Assembly (NCBI GenBank): GCA_017522515.1
Contig: JAFWZH010000029.1
Coordinates: forward strand, 1-17,083
DNA from: Clostridia bacterium
GTDB lineage: Bacteria > Bacillota_A > Clostridia > UBA1212 > UBA1255
Direction of reading: 5' to 3'
DNA: 17,083 bases
Shown here: positions 14,805 through 17,083 of the stretch, piece by piece
How the letters are laid out: each line of letters begins with the position of its first letter
Position numbering within the stretch: the first letter of the stretch is position 1
Notes under the pieces: model-generated
Databases searched by the model: none
Seen by the model: only the letters and a program-made list of their open reading frames with translations
What the model was told of the DNA's origin: nothing
Position numbers and translations under genes: made by a program

Positions 14805-15392
14805 TCAGGTGATTTTTGCCAGCTCTTGATATATTCTCGAAACAGGAAAACCTACCACATTATTGTAATCTCCGTTGATGCCTTTAACATGAACAGAAAA
14901 CTCGTCTTGTATTGCGTAGCTGCCGGCTTTGTCTCTGTGATTGCCGGTGGAAATATATTTTTTTATATCTGAAAGGCTTATTTCCGCAAAACAAACCTCC
15001 GTTTTTTCGGCAAAGGATAATTCGGAAAGGGCACCCTCTTTGTTAGTATATATTAAAGAAACTCCTGTATATACAAAATGTTTTTTCCCACTTAAAGAAA
15101 GAAGCATATTTTCGGCATCTTTGTCATCTAATGGCTTACCTAATAACTTGTCGTTATACACAACAACAGTGTCAGCTCCTATAATGATTTCGTTTGCGGA
15201 AATTTTACGCAAGGCTAAAGCGGCGCGCGCTTTTTTTGCAGCAATTTCTTTAACGGCTGCTTCCGGGTTTTTGTGTGATGTACTTTCATCGGCATCAACA
15301 CTTATGCACTCAAAGGGCAATCCAAGAAATTTTATTAATTCTCGGCGTCTGGGAGAACAGGAAGCAAGTATGAGTTTTTTGTCATATTGCAT
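14805..15392 (-). CDS. maf: Maf-family nucleoside triphosphate pyrophosphatase
   Basis: A 195-residue cytosolic protein of the Maf/YhdE house-cleaning family, which splits pyrophosphate from dTTP, UTP and modified nucleotides. Visible marks are LILASCSPRRRELI (8-20) at the nucleotide-binding N-terminus, IIGADTVVV (70-78) with the catalytic Asp74, LGKP (84-87), HFVYTGVSL, and DKAGSYAIQ (154-162) followed by INGDYNNVVGFP. All core residues and length fit. The usual Gly in DKAGAYGIQG is Ala here, a mild change. It is preceded by a GAGGTGA ribosome site and a perfect consensus promoter, and is divergent from the NlpC-CBM9 gene. Confidence 0.95.
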   Translation of the reverse strand: MQYDKKLILASCSPRRRELIKFLGLPFECISVDADESTSHKNPEAAVKEIAAKKARAALALRKISANEIIIGADTVVVYNDKLLGKPLDDKDAENMLLSLSGKKHFVYTGVSLIYTNKEGALSELSFAEKTEVCFAEISLSDIKKYISTGNHRDKAGSYAIQDEFSVHVKGINGDYNNVVGFPVSRIYQELAKIT

Positions 15393-15421
15393 AAAATCAC
15401 CTCGTGTAGGGAATTGCGAAA

Positions 15422-15450
15422 ATTATATTCCGAATAAAAAAGTGTGTCAA
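15422..15450 (-). promoter_or_regulatory. Perfect consensus promoter of maf
   Basis: On the minus strand TTGACA (15450-15445), exactly 17 bases, and TATAAT (15427-15422). Both hexamers are perfect. Transcription would start near 15415, leaving a leader of about 23 bases that holds the GAGGTGA ribosome site. Confidence 0.8.
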
Positions 15451-15462
15451 ATAAAATCGGAC

Positions 15463-15491
15463 TTTACATCGGTGGCATGATATGATATTTT
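15463..15491 (+). promoter_or_regulatory. Probable promoter of the NlpC-CBM9 gene
   Basis: TTTACA (15463-15468), a 17-base spacer and TATTTT (15486-15491) with TG one base before the -10. The -10 is weak and the -35 good. Its -35 lies only 12 bases from the maf -35, so the two polymerases would compete for the same stretch. Confidence 0.45.
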
Positions 15492-15527
15492 AAACACAGA
15501 GTAAAGACGTTCGAAAGAGGAGATATT

Positions 15528-16862
15528 ATGGCTTTGAGAAGATTTAAGAGATTATTAATCATTATGGTAATTTTGACTTTGATTGTACCTACAATTTCTT
15601 GTAAAAAAGAAAAGGAAAACAAAGTTAAACAAACTCTTGGAGAAAAAATTTGTGAGGAAGCACAAAAAGTTACTGATTTTGCAAGAGATAATGATTTCGT
15701 ATATGGACACGCATCAATAAATCCGGGATACAACTGGGGAGAACTTGATGTAGATAAAGCTCTTAACAGAGGAGAACGACTCACAAGTTGTGACCGCCTT
15801 ATAGATTGGGTTCTTTACAGAACGGGCTTTACGGATCAACCATATAATAATGGTTTGGTTGTTTTTCAACAACCCGCTTGGCTTGAATCTTTAAATTTCG
15901 AGAAAATAACAGATATTTCGGCACTTCAACCGGGAGATATTGTTTTTATGAAACACGACCCCACAAGACCCGGTATGCCAGGACATGTGTTTATTTGCGC
16001 CAGTGAAAATCTCGGAGGCAATGTGTATTTGAGATATGATCATGGCAGCAATGAAAGAATAAAATGTGTAAAAGGAACAGAGGTTAAAAAGGGACAACAA
16101 CCGTTTAAAGAGGGAATCGGCGAATTCTACTATGCATACAGGCCAAATGACAGCACTTTGGATGTTGATTATGCAGATAAAGATTCAAACGGGGGTTTTG
16201 CAATCAATAACGAAATCGACATATCTTTTGACATACCTTACGGCAGTGCGAAAATTGATGGTAAAATAGAAGAAAAAGAATATAAGTTATCATATAAAAT
16301 GGATAAATCAAATTGTATTCCTTGGTCAGGTATAAGTGGCTTATATGGAGCAGAAATATACATGTCTTGGGATGAGTCCGGCCTATATTATGCCGCAGAG
16401 ATAGAGGATAAAAGTCCTTCTTATAAACCGGAAAATGTTGGATGGGTTGGGGTAGATTGCCTACAGTTGGGTGTTAATCCCGGTAATATAATAAATAATT
16501 CAAAACAGGGAATTTTCTTTACGTTAGGGGCAACTTCAGATGGCAAGGTTATAGCCTCACGACACAACTATAATGAGGAAATGATTACAGATAAAATACA
16601 AGGTGTTGCTACCGATCACACAAAAGGAAAAAACAGCTATATTATAGAAGTTCTTATCCCTTGGGAAGAAATAATTTTTAAAACAAATAAAGATGGTACC
16701 GTTGACACCACAGCCTTCAAACCAAAAAAGGGAGCGAAAATAAATGTTCTTCCTTGTGTTATAGATTGTAAAGAGGATGGTTCTACTGTAAATTGTGCAT
16801 ATAAATTTAAGAACACAGATTTTTATGTTGCGAATTTTGTACCGGCAAAATTATCAAAATAA
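15528..16862 (+). CDS. Lipoprotein with an NlpC/P60-like domain and a CBM9-like carbohydrate-binding domain
   Basis: A 444-residue exported lipoprotein. A basic N-terminus and hydrophobic run end TISC, so Cys25 should be lipidated. Residues about 40-205 look like an NlpC/P60 or amidase-type papain fold: SCDRLIDWVLYRTGF with probable nucleophile Cys88, LQPGDIVFM (133-141), PGHVFI with His153, and YDHGS (170-174) as a possible third site. The usual CSGFV motif is CDRLI here, so the family is divergent. Residues about 237-440 resemble a family 9 carbohydrate-binding module (AKIDGKIEEKEY, EIYMSWDESGLYYAAEIED). Together these suggest a surface enzyme that docks on glycan while cutting or recognising wall peptide. 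AAAGAGGAGA precedes ATG. The function is inferred from domains; activity and target are unknown. Confidence 0.75.
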   Translation: MALRRFKRLLIIMVILTLIVPTISCKKEKENKVKQTLGEKICEEAQKVTDFARDNDFVYGHASINPGYNWGELDVDKALNRGERLTSCDRLIDWVLYRTGFTDQPYNNGLVVFQQPAWLESLNFEKITDISALQPGDIVFMKHDPTRPGMPGHVFICASENLGGNVYLRYDHGSNERIKCVKGTEVKKGQQPFKEGIGEFYYAYRPNDSTLDVDYADKDSNGGFAINNEIDISFDIPYGSAKIDGKIEEKEYKLSYKMDKSNCIPWSGISGLYGAEIYMSWDESGLYYAAEIEDKSPSYKPENVGWVGVDCLQLGVNPGNIINNSKQGIFFTLGATSDGKVIASRHNYNEEMITDKIQGVATDHTKGKNSYIIEVLIPWEEIIFKTNKDGTVDTTAFKPKKGAKINVLPCVIDCKEDGSTVNCAYKFKNTDFYVANFVPAKLSK

Positions 16863-16876
16863 ATTTTAAAAACATG

Positions 16877-16905
16877 TTGACAAGGCAAAAAGGTGTGTGT
16901 ATAAT
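16877..16905 (+). promoter_or_regulatory. Perfect consensus promoter of the tRNA operon
   Basis: TTGACA (16877-16882), 17 bases and TATAAT (16900-16905), all perfect, with a TGTG immediately before the -10. It begins 14 bases after the NlpC-CBM9 stop and drives the tRNA genes downstream. Confidence 0.9.
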
Positions 16906-16939
16906 GTCTAAGTCGGGTTTCGATAGGAGCCTGTTAGAC
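16906..16939 (+). repeat. Inverted repeat in the tRNA operon leader
   Basis: GTCTAA (16906-16911) and TTAGAC (16934-16939) are perfect complements around a 22-base interior. Transcription should start within or near the left arm, so only part of the stem may be in the RNA. It could help leader removal from the precursor, or be chance. Confidence 0.25.
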
Positions 16940-16945
16940 ATTTAA

Positions 16946-17019
16946 GCGGGTGTAGTTCAATGGTAGAACATCAGCCTTCCAAGCTGATTGTGAGGGTTCG
17001 ATTCCCTTCACCCGCTCCA
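16946..17019 (+). tRNA. tRNA-Gly (anticodon UCC)
   Basis: A full 74-base cloverleaf with encoded CCA. The acceptor arm is GCGGGTG paired with CACCCGC (17009-17015), followed by T and CCA (17017-17019). The D arm is GTTC/GAAC, the anticodon stem TCAGC/GCTGA with loop CTTCCAA (anticodon TCC at 16978-16980), and the T arm contains GGTTCGATTCC. All stems pair. Confidence 0.97.
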
Positions 17020-17022
17020 TTT

Positions 17023-17083
<61 letters not shown>

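Overview
The window looks like a chromosomal segment of a low-GC, probably spore-forming member of the Clostridia. The evidence is AT-rich DNA with strong GGAGG-type ribosome sites, sigma-A-like promoters, a SCIFF peptide with its radical-SAM maturase (a pair typical of Clostridia), and a PdaA-type muramic delta-lactam deacetylase of the kind used in spore cortex synthesis. No species can be named from the sequence alone.

Layout, left to right. 1-248: the last codons of a probable transposase, then the promoter and ribosome site of the first full gene. 249-2420 (+): a secreted, membrane-anchored GH99/GH71-like protein with a sugar-binding-like domain and a Thr/Pro linker. 2436-5501 (+): the SCIFF locus, made of a promoter, a 49-residue six-cysteine precursor (2504-2653), a strong hairpin, the maturase, and an Orn/Lys/Arg decarboxylase-like gene packed directly behind it. 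5536-6699 (+): a membrane-bound metallophosphoesterase. 6808-9930 (+): a type-2 isoleucyl-tRNA synthetase with its own promoter and no T-box. 10040-11971 (+): an NCS2 xanthine/uracil-type permease with an extra soluble C-terminal domain.

The next block is on the minus strand, read right to left: maf (15392-14805), a secreted SH3b-SH3b-C39-like peptidase (14722-13763), a PdaA-like lipoprotein (13670-12543), and an ECF transporter S component (12546-11989) coupled to it by an ATGA overlap. Maf, the peptidase and the deacetylase each have a recognisable promoter. The window ends on the plus strand with an NlpC/P60-like lipoprotein carrying a CBM9-like domain (15528-16862), then a tRNA operon with a perfect consensus promoter, tRNA-Gly(UCC), and a tRNA-Arg(UCU) cut by the window edge.

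Two themes stand out. One is envelope and peptidoglycan work: four exported proteins (GH99-like, PdaA-like, C39-like, NlpC-CBM9), two of them with low-complexity Thr-rich spacers. The other is the SCIFF ribosomally made peptide locus. There the sequence between precursor and maturase can form two mutually exclusive hairpins, one terminator-like and one covering the maturase ribosome site. The precursor also seems to have Gly where I recall the characterised SCIFF peptides having the cross-linked Thr. No phage, CRISPR array, rRNA or complete insertion sequence was seen.
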